DNA from: Paraburkholderia hiiakae
GTDB lineage: Bacteria; Pseudomonadota; Gammaproteobacteria; Burkholderiales; Burkholderiaceae
NCBI RefSeq assembly: GCF_904848665.1
Contig: NZ_CAJHCQ010000002.1
Coordinates: forward strand, 558,001-622,000
Reading direction: 5' to 3'
Length of the DNA: 64,000 bases
The notes below the pieces were generated by a model that saw only the letters and a program-made list of their open reading frames with translations, searched no databases and was not told the origin of the DNA. This document shows, piece after piece, positions 1 through 8,259 of the stretch (within the stretch, counting starts at the first letter, position 1; every line of letters starts with the position of its first letter). The position numbers and the translations under genes are program-made.

Positions 1-406
1 GCTCAATGTCCGGTTCGCTCAGCAAGTAAGCGGGGAGGCCTCCCAGGTCCCACTCGGCGCAAACATAAGGTCCCGGCCGCAACAGTACCCACAGCGCTTC
101 TTCCTGACACAGGCGGATGAACGCTTCGATATCGCGGTTGCCGTTCTCGAAGTCGAACACACCACTGCGCGACTCGTGATAATTCCACATGATGTACAAC
201 GCGATGCAATTCATGCCCATCGCTTTGGCCATGCGAATGCGATGCAACCAGTACTCGCGTGGAATGCGCGCGGGATGCATTTCGCCGCTGCGAATCTGGA
301 GCGGCTCACCGTCGAGCAGGAAGTGCTCGCCGTCGGGGCTGAACGAGAAGGTATGGCTGCGTTCGAGGTTCACAGTGCAATCGCGCCCTTGTATTTGCAG
401 ACTCAC
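1..406 (-). CDS. Glycoside hydrolase family 35 beta-galactosidase, N-terminal part (cut by window start)
   Basis: Reading the minus strand from a GTG at 406 gives about 135 residues that continue past base 1. The translation contains HPARIPREYWLHRI, then RPGPYVCAEWDLGG, the signature of the N-terminal half of GH35 TIM-barrel beta-galactosidases. The catalytic glutamates lie further downstream, outside the window. The GTG at 406 is preceded by GGAAG at an 8-base spacing; a second GTG at 373 is a possible alternative start. There is no obvious signal peptide, so a cytoplasmic enzyme is likely. The family removes terminal beta-galactose from oligosaccharides; the actual substrate cannot be told from this fragment. 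Confidence 0.85.
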   Translation of the reverse strand, partial: MSLQIQGRDCTVNLERSHTFSFSPDGEHFLLDGEPLQIRSGEMHPARIPREYWLHRIRMAKAMGMNCIALYIMWNYHESRSGVFDFENGNRDIEAFIRLCQEEALWVLLRPGPYVCAEWDLGGLPAYLLSEPDIE

Positions 407-455
407 GCACTATACTTCCACGGCTGATCGTAGAACGCTTAATTCCGCTTAGGCC

Positions 456-461
456 TATAAT
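456..461 (+). promoter_or_regulatory. Possible -10 element upstream of the HdeD-like gene
   Basis: A perfect TATAAT lies 26 bases before the ATG at 488, between the divergent GH35 and DUF308 genes. No convincing -35 hexamer is visible at 16-18 bases. If it is used, transcription would begin near 468, which fits the start chosen at 488 with a very short leader. Confidence 0.35.
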
Positions 462-487
462 TCGGCAAGAATACGCGCAAGTCAGAT

Positions 488-1048
488 ATGCCGAGCTATG
501 TAACCGTATTGACGCAGTTACATTCGAATATGAAAAAGCGTGCTATTTTTCCGATTGCCAGCTCAACGCTTCTCGTCGCGGCGGGAATTTTCTGCATCGT
601 CTTGTCACTCACGACAAGGTCAATGATTGGAACGCTTTTCATCGCAAGGATGCTGCTGTTCTGCGGCTTCGTGCATGCCTTGAGTCTCTTCACGACGAAA
701 GACTGGACACTCGCCGTCAGGCGCATTCCACCAGTCGTTGTGCCCGTCCTGGTCGGCATTCTCATTCTGGTCAACGACAGCGCACGGGCGCGTGGTCTTA
801 CCGTGATGCTGATGATCTTCTTCGTGCTGGACGGCTTCTTCAAGATCATTGCGTCGGTCGGGCAGGACGTGAAGATCAACAATATCGGCATTGTCAGCGC
901 GGCGCTGTCTTTCCTGCTCGCCATTTTTCTGGCCGCCAATTTCCCGAGCGTGCCGTTACCCTTGCTCGGACTGTTCCTTGGGCTGGATCTCATTTCCATG
1001 GCCGTGGTGCCGTTTGCCGGCCGGGAGCGCAGGCGCGGCCTGATCTGA
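488..1048 (+). CDS. HdeD-like (DUF308) integral membrane protein
   Basis: The 186-residue protein is almost wholly hydrophobic, with about six membrane segments separated by short charged turns (for example RARG and GRERRR near the C-terminus). Size and segment layout fit the HdeD/DUF308 family, inner-membrane proteins linked in enterics to acid resistance but of unknown mechanism. No clear Shine-Dalgarno precedes the ATG at 488; an internal ATG at 530 (MKKRA) would also leave all membrane segments intact, so the true start is uncertain. The gene stands alone before a small SHOCT protein on the same strand, 130 bases downstream. Confidence 0.65.
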   Translation: MPSYVTVLTQLHSNMKKRAIFPIASSTLLVAAGIFCIVLSLTTRSMIGTLFIARMLLFCGFVHALSLFTTKDWTLAVRRIPPVVVPVLVGILILVNDSARARGLTVMLMIFFVLDGFFKIIASVGQDVKINNIGIVSAALSFLLAIFLAANFPSVPLPLLGLFLGLDLISMAVVPFAGRERRRGLI

Positions 1049-1178
1049 CCTGACGAAAGCAAAATTGGCGGCCGCGTCACGTTCGTGCATCACGATTCGC
1101 GCGAGCACGGTGTAGCCCTCGATACCCGTCTCAGCGCACAGTTGCCTTTTCCACACGCAAAACCGACGGAGGCGATTC

Positions 1179-1559
1179 ATGATCTTCGCAAATGGCTTTA
1201 CGTTTTCGAACTTTATTATCGATGCGTTTTCGATATTCATGTTCATTCTGTGGTTCTGGCTGTTCATCACGATCACGAGTGACCTGTTTCGTCGAACCGA
1301 TATATCGGGATTCATGAAGATCATATGGGTGATATTTCTGATTGTTTTGCCCTATATCGGCATATTCGCCTATGTCCTTACGCAAGGCAGAGACATGGCG
1401 CATCGCAACCAGGAGCGGGCGCAGAAGGCGCGCGAAGAACTGCGCCACATCGTGGGCTACAGTGTCGCGGACGAAATCGAGAAGCTGGACAAGCTGAGAA
1501 CGACAGGATCGATTTCAGACGACGAGTACAAGCGCCTTCGCTCGCGGCTCGTCGATTGA
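1179..1559 (+). CDS. Small membrane protein with PLDc_N-like and SHOCT domains
   Basis: The 126-residue protein has two N-terminal membrane helices (about residues 10-33 and 47-67) in the arrangement of the PLDc_N/cardiolipin-synthase N-terminal domain. A charged, coiled-coil-prone stretch follows, and a C-terminal SHOCT motif (about 98-125) has the pattern ...LRTTGSISDDEYKRLR... SHOCT modules are thought to act in oligomerisation. A strong GGAGG lies 5 bases before the ATG. There is no enzymatic domain. Function is unknown; a membrane-associated stress or scaffold role is only a guess. A perfect hairpin follows the stop. Confidence 0.7.
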   Translation: MIFANGFTFSNFIIDAFSIFMFILWFWLFITITSDLFRRTDISGFMKIIWVIFLIVLPYIGIFAYVLTQGRDMAHRNQERAQKAREELRHIVGYSVADEIEKLDKLRTTGSISDDEYKRLRSRLVD

Positions 1560-1610
1560 GGAGGGCGGCAGGCATGCCAACCGCCCATGCATGAATCATG
1601 CAGCAATGGA

Positions 1611-1634
1611 ACGGGCTACGCTTACGTAGCCCGT
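1611..1634. terminator. Bidirectional hairpin between convergent genes
   Basis: ACGGGCTACG is followed by a CTTA loop and the exact complement CGTAGCCCGT. This 10-bp perfect stem sits between the converging genes that end at 1559 and 1648. The T-tract is poor on both sides, so termination strength is uncertain, but position and symmetry fit a shared terminator. Confidence 0.6.
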
Positions 1635-1647
1635 CTCGTCACCCCAC

Positions 1648-1971
1648 TCATTCAGTACCCGGAACAATCTTCGAGATCTTCCAGTTGCTTCTCGTCACCA
1701 GCACGTAGTCGCCGTTCACACCCAGCCATTGCTGGCCGCGCCCAGGTGCGTCCAGGTTATGCGACTTCCAGTCTTTCATCTGGTAGTTGTAATGCCGGTA
1801 CTTCGAGGGAACCTGCTGGCCTTCGTGCCAGTCGCGATGCGGCATGGTCGGCATGACCTGCTGGCGCCCTGTCCCCTGGCTTTGATCGCCACCGGAGCCT
1901 TGTGCAATTGCGGGCGAGGAGACACCGACGAGGAGCGCAGCGATGACTGAGAGGACGAGTTGGCTTTTCAT
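1648..1971 (-). CDS. RcnB-family periplasmic protein
   Basis: The 107-residue protein starts with a clear signal peptide (MKSQLVLSVIAALLVG...AIAQ, cleavage near residue 24). A polar segment rich in Q, G and S follows, then a C-terminal part with W..H.L..P..GQQWLGVNGDYVLV, the pattern of RcnB/DUF1236-like periplasmic proteins. E. coli RcnB modulates nickel/cobalt homeostasis, but most Burkholderiales copies are uncharacterised and metal involvement here is inferred from family only. The gene is monocistronic, convergent with the SHOCT gene, and has a GGAG upstream of its ATG. Confidence 0.65.
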   Translation of the reverse strand: MKSQLVLSVIAALLVGVSSPAIAQGSGGDQSQGTGRQQVMPTMPHRDWHEGQQVPSKYRHYNYQMKDWKSHNLDAPGRGQQWLGVNGDYVLVTRSNWKISKIVPGTE

Positions 1972-2423
1972 GATTCGATCTCCTGAGGCAAGAAGATGAT
2001 TGACGTCGCCATGGCCTATGGCTTCTTCGGTTATAGAGCATCCTGAAAGCCGTGATATCCGACTGTGCGAACGTGCCCTTAAAGACGTATGGGCAATGGC
2101 TGGAAAACGGAAGAATCCAGCGGTTTGAATAGGGGTGTGAAGCGTCTATCCATAGTAGTAAAGGGAATTCCGACTTCAAGAAATTTACGACTGATTGATT
2201 TTGTGGCGGTTTTGCGTAAATCGCGTGAATGCGTGAAAGCGATATCTGTTAGATAACGATCGAAATGCGGTGTGCTTTTCGCGCGTTTGTGCGCTTGCGG
2301 ACTGCGCACATCGAGGGCCGCAAATCGCAGTTTGAGAGAACATCGCAGTGAGCCGTTCGAAAACATGCGCAACGAGCCGTTCAGGCGCGCGTGTACCGAC
2401 TCTATTTTTCGGTGGAGCCTCGC
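1972..2423. other. Intergenic region upstream of the RND operon
   Basis: About 450 bases without a convincing gene, noticeably richer in A and T than the flanks. It should hold the promoters of the divergent RcnB-like gene and the efflux operon. A short inverted repeat TATCT-gtt-AGATA lies near 2246-2258, and a direct repeat GAGCCGTTC occurs twice at about 2350 and 2374. Neither can be assigned to a known regulator, and no regulator gene of the TetR or MarR type lies next to the operon. Confidence 0.5.
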
Positions 2424-3584
2424 GTGTCAAACTGCGAACCCAGACGCTGTCGACCGTTGCTGATCGTCGTTGCGGCAATGTTGCTGCTGGCGGGCTTCGG
2501 ATGCCGCGACCGGCAAACCCAGGGCGGCGCAGCGCCGCCGCCGAGCGTGCTGGTCGAAACGGTTGCGGCGCAATCCATTCCCCGCGTGATCGAACTGCCA
2601 GGGCGCATCGAAGCGATCCGCTCAGCGGAGGTGCGGGCCCGCGTAGACGGTATCGTCGAGCGGCGTCTCTTCGAGGAGGGCACCGACGTGCGCGCCGGCG
2701 CGCCGCTCTTTCTCATCGATTCGCGCGACTACCAGGCCGCATTGCAGCAGGCCCAGGCGGCGCTCAACCGGGCCCTGGCCGTGCAGGGCAATGCGGCCTC
2801 GGAAGTTGCGCGCTTCAAGCCGCTGGTGGCGCGCCAGGTCGTGAGCGCCCAGGAATTCGAGGCCGCGACAGCCGCACTGCAGCAGGCCGACGCGAATGTT
2901 GCGGACGCACGCGCCGCCGTGACGCTCGCGCAGCTCAGGCTCGATCGATGCACGGTTCGCGCGCCCATTGCGGGCCGTGTCGGCCGCGCGCTCGTGACCG
3001 AAGGCGCGCTCGTCAGCGCGGCCGGCGCGACCTTGCTCACGCAGGTCAACCAGCTCTCGCCCGTGAACGCCGTGTTCACGCAATCGAATATTTCGCTGCT
3101 GGAAGTACGCAAACAGATCGCGTCGGGTGCGCTCGCGGCGCCCGACGCAGACCGCGCGCAGGTACGGCTCACGCTCGCGACCGGCGACGACTACAGCGAG
3201 CCGGGCGTGCTCGACTTTACCGATCTCGTCGTCGATCCTTCCACCGGCACGCAGGTTCTCCGCGCGCGCTTCAACAATGCGTCGCGCATCTTGTTGCCGG
3301 GGCAGTTCGTGCGCGGGCGCATCGTGATCGGCACGATACCGAACGGCCTGGTTGTCCCCGCGCGCGCCGTGCAGTTCGACAACAACGGGGCGAGCCTCTC
3401 GCTCGTCGCCGACGACGGCACTGTCGTGCGGCGCAATGTCGTTCTCGGCCCGCAGGAAGCGGGGCAATGGGTCGTGAAGGATGGGCTGGAGGCGGGTGAG
3501 CGTGTCATCGTCGACGGTTGGCAGAGGGTGCAGCCCGGGCAGCGCGTGGAGGCCCAGCCCTTCACCGCTCCAGGCCACTCCTGA
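2424..3584 (+). CDS. RND efflux periplasmic adaptor (membrane fusion protein)
   Basis: About 386 residues. The order is an N-terminal export signal (about 11-27, ending at a Cys, with an imperfect lipobox AGFGC), a barrel-sandwich lipoyl half (RIEAIRSAEVRARVDGIV), a helical hairpin rich in A and Q (about 95-165), a second lipoyl half (APIAGRVGRA), a beta-barrel, and a membrane-proximal domain ending RVQPGQRV. This is the AcrA/MexA layout. I chose the GTG at 2424 over the GTG at 2391 because GGTGGAG sits 6 bases before it. The adaptor links the inner-membrane pump at 3597 to the outer-membrane factor at 6778; the gap to the pump gene is 12 bases, so they form one operon. Confidence 0.9.
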   Translation: MSNCEPRRCRPLLIVVAAMLLLAGFGCRDRQTQGGAAPPPSVLVETVAAQSIPRVIELPGRIEAIRSAEVRARVDGIVERRLFEEGTDVRAGAPLFLIDSRDYQAALQQAQAALNRALAVQGNAASEVARFKPLVARQVVSAQEFEAATAALQQADANVADARAAVTLAQLRLDRCTVRAPIAGRVGRALVTEGALVSAAGATLLTQVNQLSPVNAVFTQSNISLLEVRKQIASGALAAPDADRAQVRLTLATGDDYSEPGVLDFTDLVVDPSTGTQVLRARFNNASRILLPGQFVRGRIVIGTIPNGLVVPARAVQFDNNGASLSLVADDGTVVRRNVVLGPQEAGQWVVKDGLEAGERVIVDGWQRVQPGQRVEAQPFTAPGHS

Positions 3585-3596
3585 GCGGCGCGCGCC

Positions 3597-6500
3597 ATGA
3601 ACCGATTCTTCGTCTACCGGCCGGTCTTCGCGTGGGTGGTTGCGCTCTTCATCGCGCTCTTTGGCGGCCTCGCGCTCATGCTGCTGCCGGTCGAGCAATA
3701 TCCCGACGTCGCGCCGCCCTCGCTCACGATATCGGCGGTCTTTAGCGGCGCGGACGCGAATACGCTGGACCGTACGGTCACGTCGATCATCGAAGACGAA
3801 ATGAACGGCGTCGAAAACTTCCTCTACATGTCGTCGCAAAGCCGCTCGAACGGCACGGCGCAGATCACCGTCACGCTCAGACCCGGCACGAATCTCGACG
3901 TCGCGCTTTCGCAGGTCCAGGACCGCTTGAGCCGTGTCGAGCCGCGCTTGCCGCTGGAGGTTAGGCAGGTGGGCGTGACCGTCACGAAGGCATCGTCGGG
4001 CTTTCTGATGCTCGTTGCGCTGCAATCCGCCGATGGGTCGATACCGGCTGTGGAACTGGGCAACTTCGCCGCCAATAATATCGTCAACGAATTGCGCCGC
4101 ATTCCCGGCGTGGGCGATGCGCAGCTGTTCGGTTCGTCGTATGCCATGCGGATCTGGATCGATCCGGAAAAACTCAGCAGCTTCGGTCTTTCGGCCAACG
4201 AAGTGATGACGGCCATCCAGGAACAGAATAGTCAGACCGCGGGCGGGAGCCTCGGCGACCAGCCCCTCGCGCCAGGCGCCGAACTCAATGCGCAGATCGT
4301 CATGCGCGGCCGCTTTTCGACGCCCGAGCAGTTCCGCGAGGTCATCGTGCGCTCGAACCCGGATGGCTCGACGGTGCGCGTGGGCGACGTCGCGCGCGTG
4401 GAGTTGGGGAACGACAGCTATGGGTTTGGCTTTCGTGTGAACGGCAAGGAGTCGGCCGGGATCGCCATCCAGCTCGCGAGCGGCGCGAACGCGCTGGCCG
4501 TGGCGAGCGCCGTGCGGCAGCGTCTCACGCAGCTGCAGCCCACTTTCCCGAAGGGCGTGGCATGGGTCGTGCCGTTCGACACGACGCCGTTCATCACGAC
4601 TTCGCTAAGCGGCGTGCTGCGTACGATGGTCGAGGCGTTGCTGCTCGTGACGGTCATCGTGTTCCTGTTCCTCCAGAAATGGCGCGCGACGCTTATTCCC
4701 ACGCTGGTCGTACCGATCGCGCTGGTCGGAACGTGCGTGGGGATTTATTTGTTCGGACTATCCATTAATCTGCTTTCGTTGTTCGCCATGGTGGTGGCGA
4801 TCGGCGTTCTCAACGACGACGCGATCGTCGTGGTGGAAAGCGTCGAGCGCGTGATCCAGGAAGAGGGGCTCAGTGCGCCGCGGGCGACCGTCAAGGCCAT
4901 CGGGCAGATTGCGGGTGCCGCCATCGCGAGCACGCTCGTGCTCATTGCGGTGTTCGTTCCCATGGCATTCTTTCCGGGCTCGACGGGCGCGATCTATCGC
5001 CAGTTCTCGGTCACGCTCACCGTCTCGATCTTTCTGTCTACCTTGCTCGCCCTCACGCTGGGCGTGGCCATGTCGGCGGCGCTGCTGGGCAGCAAGACGA
5101 CGACCGATGACGGCACAGGCAAACGCGCTGCCACACGTTGGCCAGCCCGCATCCAGCAGCGCATTTTCGACGCATTCAACCGCGGCATGGAAACCGCCAC
5201 CGAGCGTTACGTGCTGGCCGTGCAGGCGATGCTGCGCAAGCCGGTGCGTTGGCTCGTCGTATTCGTCGTGGTCTGCGTGGCGACGGGGTTCCTCTTTACC
5301 CAATTGCCGCGCGGCTTTATTCCGGGCGAGGACCAGGGGCACATTTTCGTCGCGTATACGGCGGCGCCGGGCGCGACGGCGCAGCGCACGCAACAGGTCG
5401 TCGATCAGGTCGAGGCCTTTCTCAGGCAGCAGCCCCAGGTGCGCAATATCGCGTCGGTCACGGGATTCAGCTTCTTCGGCCAGGGGCAGTCGGCGGCCAT
5501 GTCGTTCGTCGACCTGAAGCCGTGGGCAGACCGGCCGGGCGCGGCGAATTCGGCGGGGGCGCTCGTTGGGCGCGCGAACGCGGCATTCCGCAATATCCCG
5601 CAAGCGCTCGTCTTCGCGCTCGATCCGCCGGCCATCCCCTCGCTCGGCAACGCGAGCGGCTTCACGATGAAGATCCTGGACCGCAGCGGCGTGGGCGGCG
5701 CGGCGTTGCAGCAGGCGAGCGCTCGCATGCTGGCCGAGGCCGCGCGCAGCCCGTTGCTGGTGGGCGTGCGGCCAGATGGCTTGCCGCCCGCGCCGCAACT
5801 CTATGTCGATATCGACCGCGTGAAGGCGCGTGCGCTGGGGCTGCAGATCGGCCAGGTGAACAGCGCGCTTGCGCTCGCGTTCGGCTCGAACTACGTGAAC
5901 GACTTCGTCTACGAGGGGAACGTGCTGCGCGTGCTCATGCAGGCCGACGCCGACCAGCGCATGCGGCCCGAGGACGTCGGCGCGCTGCGCTTGCGCAACA
6001 ACGTGGGCGAGATGGTGCCGTTTTCGGCGTTCACAAGCGTGCACTGGACTGCGGGCCCACAACAGGTCGAACGCTATAACGGCTTTCCTTCGGCCACGAT
6101 CTCGGGGCAGGCGGCGCCGGGCCGCTCCAGCGGCGCGGCGCTCGCAGAGATGGAGCGCATTGCGGACCACGTTCTTTCCGGCAGCCTGTCCTACGAATGG
6201 ACCGGCACGGCCTTCGAGGAACAGCAGGCGGCCGGGCAGATCGGTGCGCTGCTGCTGCTTTCTCTCGTTGTCGTGTTTCTGCTGCTCGCCGCGCTGTACG
6301 AGAGTTGGGCGATTCCCGTTGCCGTGCTGCTCATCATTCCCCTGGGGGTGCTGGGCGCGGTTCTTCTCACCATGGCCCGGCGCTTTTCCGCCGATATCTA
6401 CTTCAACATCGGCCTCGTGACGATCATCGGCCTCGCGGCCAAGAACGCCATTCTGATCGTGGAGTTCGCCATCAAGGAGGAGGCCGCGGGCAGCGATACC

Positions 6501-6785
6501 GTGACTGCCGCGGTCAACGGCGCGCGCCAGCGCTTGCGTCCGATTCTGATGACGAGCGTGACCTTCGTGCTCGGCATGCTGCCGCTCGTGCTCGCCACGG
6601 GCGCGGGCGCGGCGGGGCGGCAGGCGGTGGGCACGGGCATCCTGGGCAGCATGTTCACGGCGACGCTCTTTGGCATCTTTTTTACGCCCGTGTTCTATGT
6701 AGTGGCACGCAGATGGTTGAGCCGCAAGCGCACGCAGGACGATGACGAAGAAGACGTGCGGCCCGCGGGAGCGAGCGATGTTTAA
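3597..6785 (+). CDS. RND multidrug efflux pump, HAE1 family (AcrB/MexB-like)
   Basis: The 1062-residue length is normal for the family. It opens with MNRFFVYRPVFAWVVALFIALF (TM1) and shows the duplicated layout of 12 membrane segments and two large periplasmic loops. The proton-relay pair is visible in TM4 as NDDAIVVVESVER; the usual residue before the pair (V/L) is Asn here. The relay lysine is in AAKNAILIVEFA (TM10). The pump exports amphiphilic drugs, dyes, solvents or detergents from periplasm and inner leaflet using the proton gradient; substrate range cannot be read from sequence. It is translationally coupled to the downstream outer-membrane factor, whose ATG lies inside its last codons. 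Confidence 0.93.
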   Translation: MNRFFVYRPVFAWVVALFIALFGGLALMLLPVEQYPDVAPPSLTISAVFSGADANTLDRTVTSIIEDEMNGVENFLYMSSQSRSNGTAQITVTLRPGTNLDVALSQVQDRLSRVEPRLPLEVRQVGVTVTKASSGFLMLVALQSADGSIPAVELGNFAANNIVNELRRIPGVGDAQLFGSSYAMRIWIDPEKLSSFGLSANEVMTAIQEQNSQTAGGSLGDQPLAPGAELNAQIVMRGRFSTPEQFREVIVRSNPDGSTVRVGDVARVELGNDSYGFGFRVNGKESAGIAIQLASGANALAVASAVRQRLTQLQPTFPKGVAWVVPFDTTPFITTSLSGVLRTMVEALLLVTVIVFLFLQKWRATLIPTLVVPIALVGTCVGIYLFGLSINLLSLFAMVVAIGVLNDDAIVVVESVERVIQEEGLSAPRATVKAIGQIAGAAIASTLVLIAVFVPMAFFPGSTGAIYRQFSVTLTVSIFLSTLLALTLGVAMSAALLGSKTTTDDGTGKRAATRWPARIQQRIFDAFNRGMETATERYVLAVQAMLRKPVRWLVVFVVVCVATGFLFTQLPRGFIPGEDQGHIFVAYTAAPGATAQRTQQVVDQVEAFLRQQPQVRNIASVTGFSFFGQGQSAAMSFVDLKPWADRPGAANSAGALVGRANAAFRNIPQALVFALDPPAIPSLGNASGFTMKILDRSGVGGAALQQASARMLAEAARSPLLVGVRPDGLPPAPQLYVDIDRVKARALGLQIGQVNSALALAFGSNYVNDFVYEGNVLRVLMQADADQRMRPEDVGALRLRNNVGEMVPFSAFTSVHWTAGPQQVERYNGFPSATISGQAAPGRSSGAALAEMERIADHVLSGSLSYEWTGTAFEEQQAAGQIGALLLLSLVVVFLLLAALYESWAIPVAVLLIIPLGVLGAVLLTMARRFSADIYFNIGLVTIIGLAAKNAILIVEFAIKEEAAGSDTVTAAVNGARQRLRPILMTSVTFVLGMLPLVLATGAGAAGRQAVGTGILGSMFTATLFGIFFTPVFYVVARRWLSRKRTQDDDEEDVRPAGASDV

Positions 6786-8250
6786 GACTGCCAGGTGGAT
6801 GCCGATTGCTGCATGCCTCGCGCTCGCGTCGTGCAATTTTGCCCCGCGCTACCAGCAGCCGGCGTTGCCAGTCGCCAGCACCTACGAGAGCGCGGACATA
6901 GCTGCGCCCGGCGGCGAGCGTCTCGCTTCGGAACTGACGTGGGAGACGTTTTTCCGCGATCCGGCGCTCAAACAGCTCATTGCCATGGCGCTCGAGCATA
7001 ACCGCGATCTGGCGGCCTCGGTTGCGCGCATCGAGCAGGCGCAGGCGCTCTACCGCGTGCAACGCTCCGCGCAGTTTCCGCAAGTGGCCGTGGGCGCGGA
7101 TGCCACCCGCACCAAAACGCCGCTGAACACCATCGAGCCCGAGCTTCCCAACAACAACACCTCGATTCACTTCAACCAGTACAGCGTGCAGGTGGCCGTC
7201 ACGTCGTTCGAACTCGACTTCTGGGGGCGCGTGGCGAACCAGAGCGAGTCCGCGCGCCGCAACTATCTGGCGACGGTGGAGGCCAATGAAGCGTTTCGTC
7301 TCTCGCTCATCAGCAACGTGGCGGCGACTTACTACGCCATTCTCTCGGGCAACGAGGGCATCGACCTGGCGCAGCACACGCTCGAAACGCGCCAATACGC
7401 GCTGGAAGTCGCGCGCCTGCGCCTTGAAGCGGGCGCGACATCGCTCGTGGATTACGAGCAGGCGCGCATTCTCGTCACGCAGGCGCAGACGCAGCTTGCC
7501 GAGCTGCAAAGGACGACGGGCCAGCAGCGCAATCAGTTGGCTGTCCTGATCGGTGGTCCGCTGCCCGACACCGCGGACATGACGCAGCGCCATGTGCTCG
7601 CCGACGCCGACCAGTTCGGCACGCTCGATGCGGGCATGCCTTCTTCGCTGCTCGCGCTGCGCCCCGATATTCGCGCGGCCGAGCAGTCGTTGCGAGCCGC
7701 CGACGCCGACATCGGCGCCGCGCGCGCGGACTACTTCCCGCGCATTTCGCTCACGGGCAATTTCGGCTATGTGTCGCCAGAGTTGAGCGATCTGTTCGTG
7801 CCCGGCAAGCAGGCATGGCTCATCTCCGGATTCGTCACGCTGCCCATCTTCGACGCGGGTCGCCGCAGCGCGCAGGTGCGCCTGTCCGAAGCGCGTCAAA
7901 CGGAACTTGTGGCGAGCTACCAGAAAACCGTTCAGGTGGCGTTCCGCGAAGTCTCCGACGCGCTGATCGCGCGCCAGCGCCTGCAGGAGCAGATCGCGGC
8001 GCAGGAGCGCGCGGTGGCCTCCGAGGCTCGCCTGGCTGAAGCCGCCGATCTGCGCTACCAGAACGGCATTTCCATCTATCTGGAAGTGGTCGATGCGAAG
8101 CGCAGCCTGTTCGCGGCCCAACAGCAATTGATCCAGCTACGCGCGGCGGCGCTGCAAAACGGCGCTTCGCTATACGTGGCGCTAGGGGGTGGGCAGGATG
8201 CGCCCCCGCCGGCGCATGCGGACGCGGCTAGCAACGTTGCCAACCCCTAG
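6778..8250 (+). CDS. RND outer-membrane factor lipoprotein (NodT/OprM family)
   Basis: 490 residues from the ATG at 6778, which overlaps the pump stop by 8 bases and follows GGGAGCG. The signal peptide ends with the lipobox LASC (Cys 19), so the mature protein is probably acylated. Two repeats of the TolC-like OEP fold follow, with typical segments ELDFWGRV and LRPDIRAAEQSLRAADADIGAARADYFP. It forms the trimeric outer-membrane channel for the adaptor and pump upstream. It ends only 9 bases before the converging diguanylate cyclase gene. A second protein of the same family, from a different context, lies at 62304-63785. Confidence 0.92.
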   Translation: MFKTARWMPIAACLALASCNFAPRYQQPALPVASTYESADIAAPGGERLASELTWETFFRDPALKQLIAMALEHNRDLAASVARIEQAQALYRVQRSAQFPQVAVGADATRTKTPLNTIEPELPNNNTSIHFNQYSVQVAVTSFELDFWGRVANQSESARRNYLATVEANEAFRLSLISNVAATYYAILSGNEGIDLAQHTLETRQYALEVARLRLEAGATSLVDYEQARILVTQAQTQLAELQRTTGQQRNQLAVLIGGPLPDTADMTQRHVLADADQFGTLDAGMPSSLLALRPDIRAAEQSLRAADADIGAARADYFPRISLTGNFGYVSPELSDLFVPGKQAWLISGFVTLPIFDAGRRSAQVRLSEARQTELVASYQKTVQVAFREVSDALIARQRLQEQIAAQERAVASEARLAEAADLRYQNGISIYLEVVDAKRSLFAAQQQLIQLRAAALQNGASLYVALGGGQDAPPPAHADAASNVANP

Positions 8251-8259
8251 CCGCGCGGG

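Noticed and set aside
4758..6836. A 692-codon open frame antisense to the RND pump
   Set aside because: The opposite strand encodes an unmistakable AcrB-like pump. The antisense product is Arg/His-rich without domain features, typical of shadow frames in GC-rich genes.
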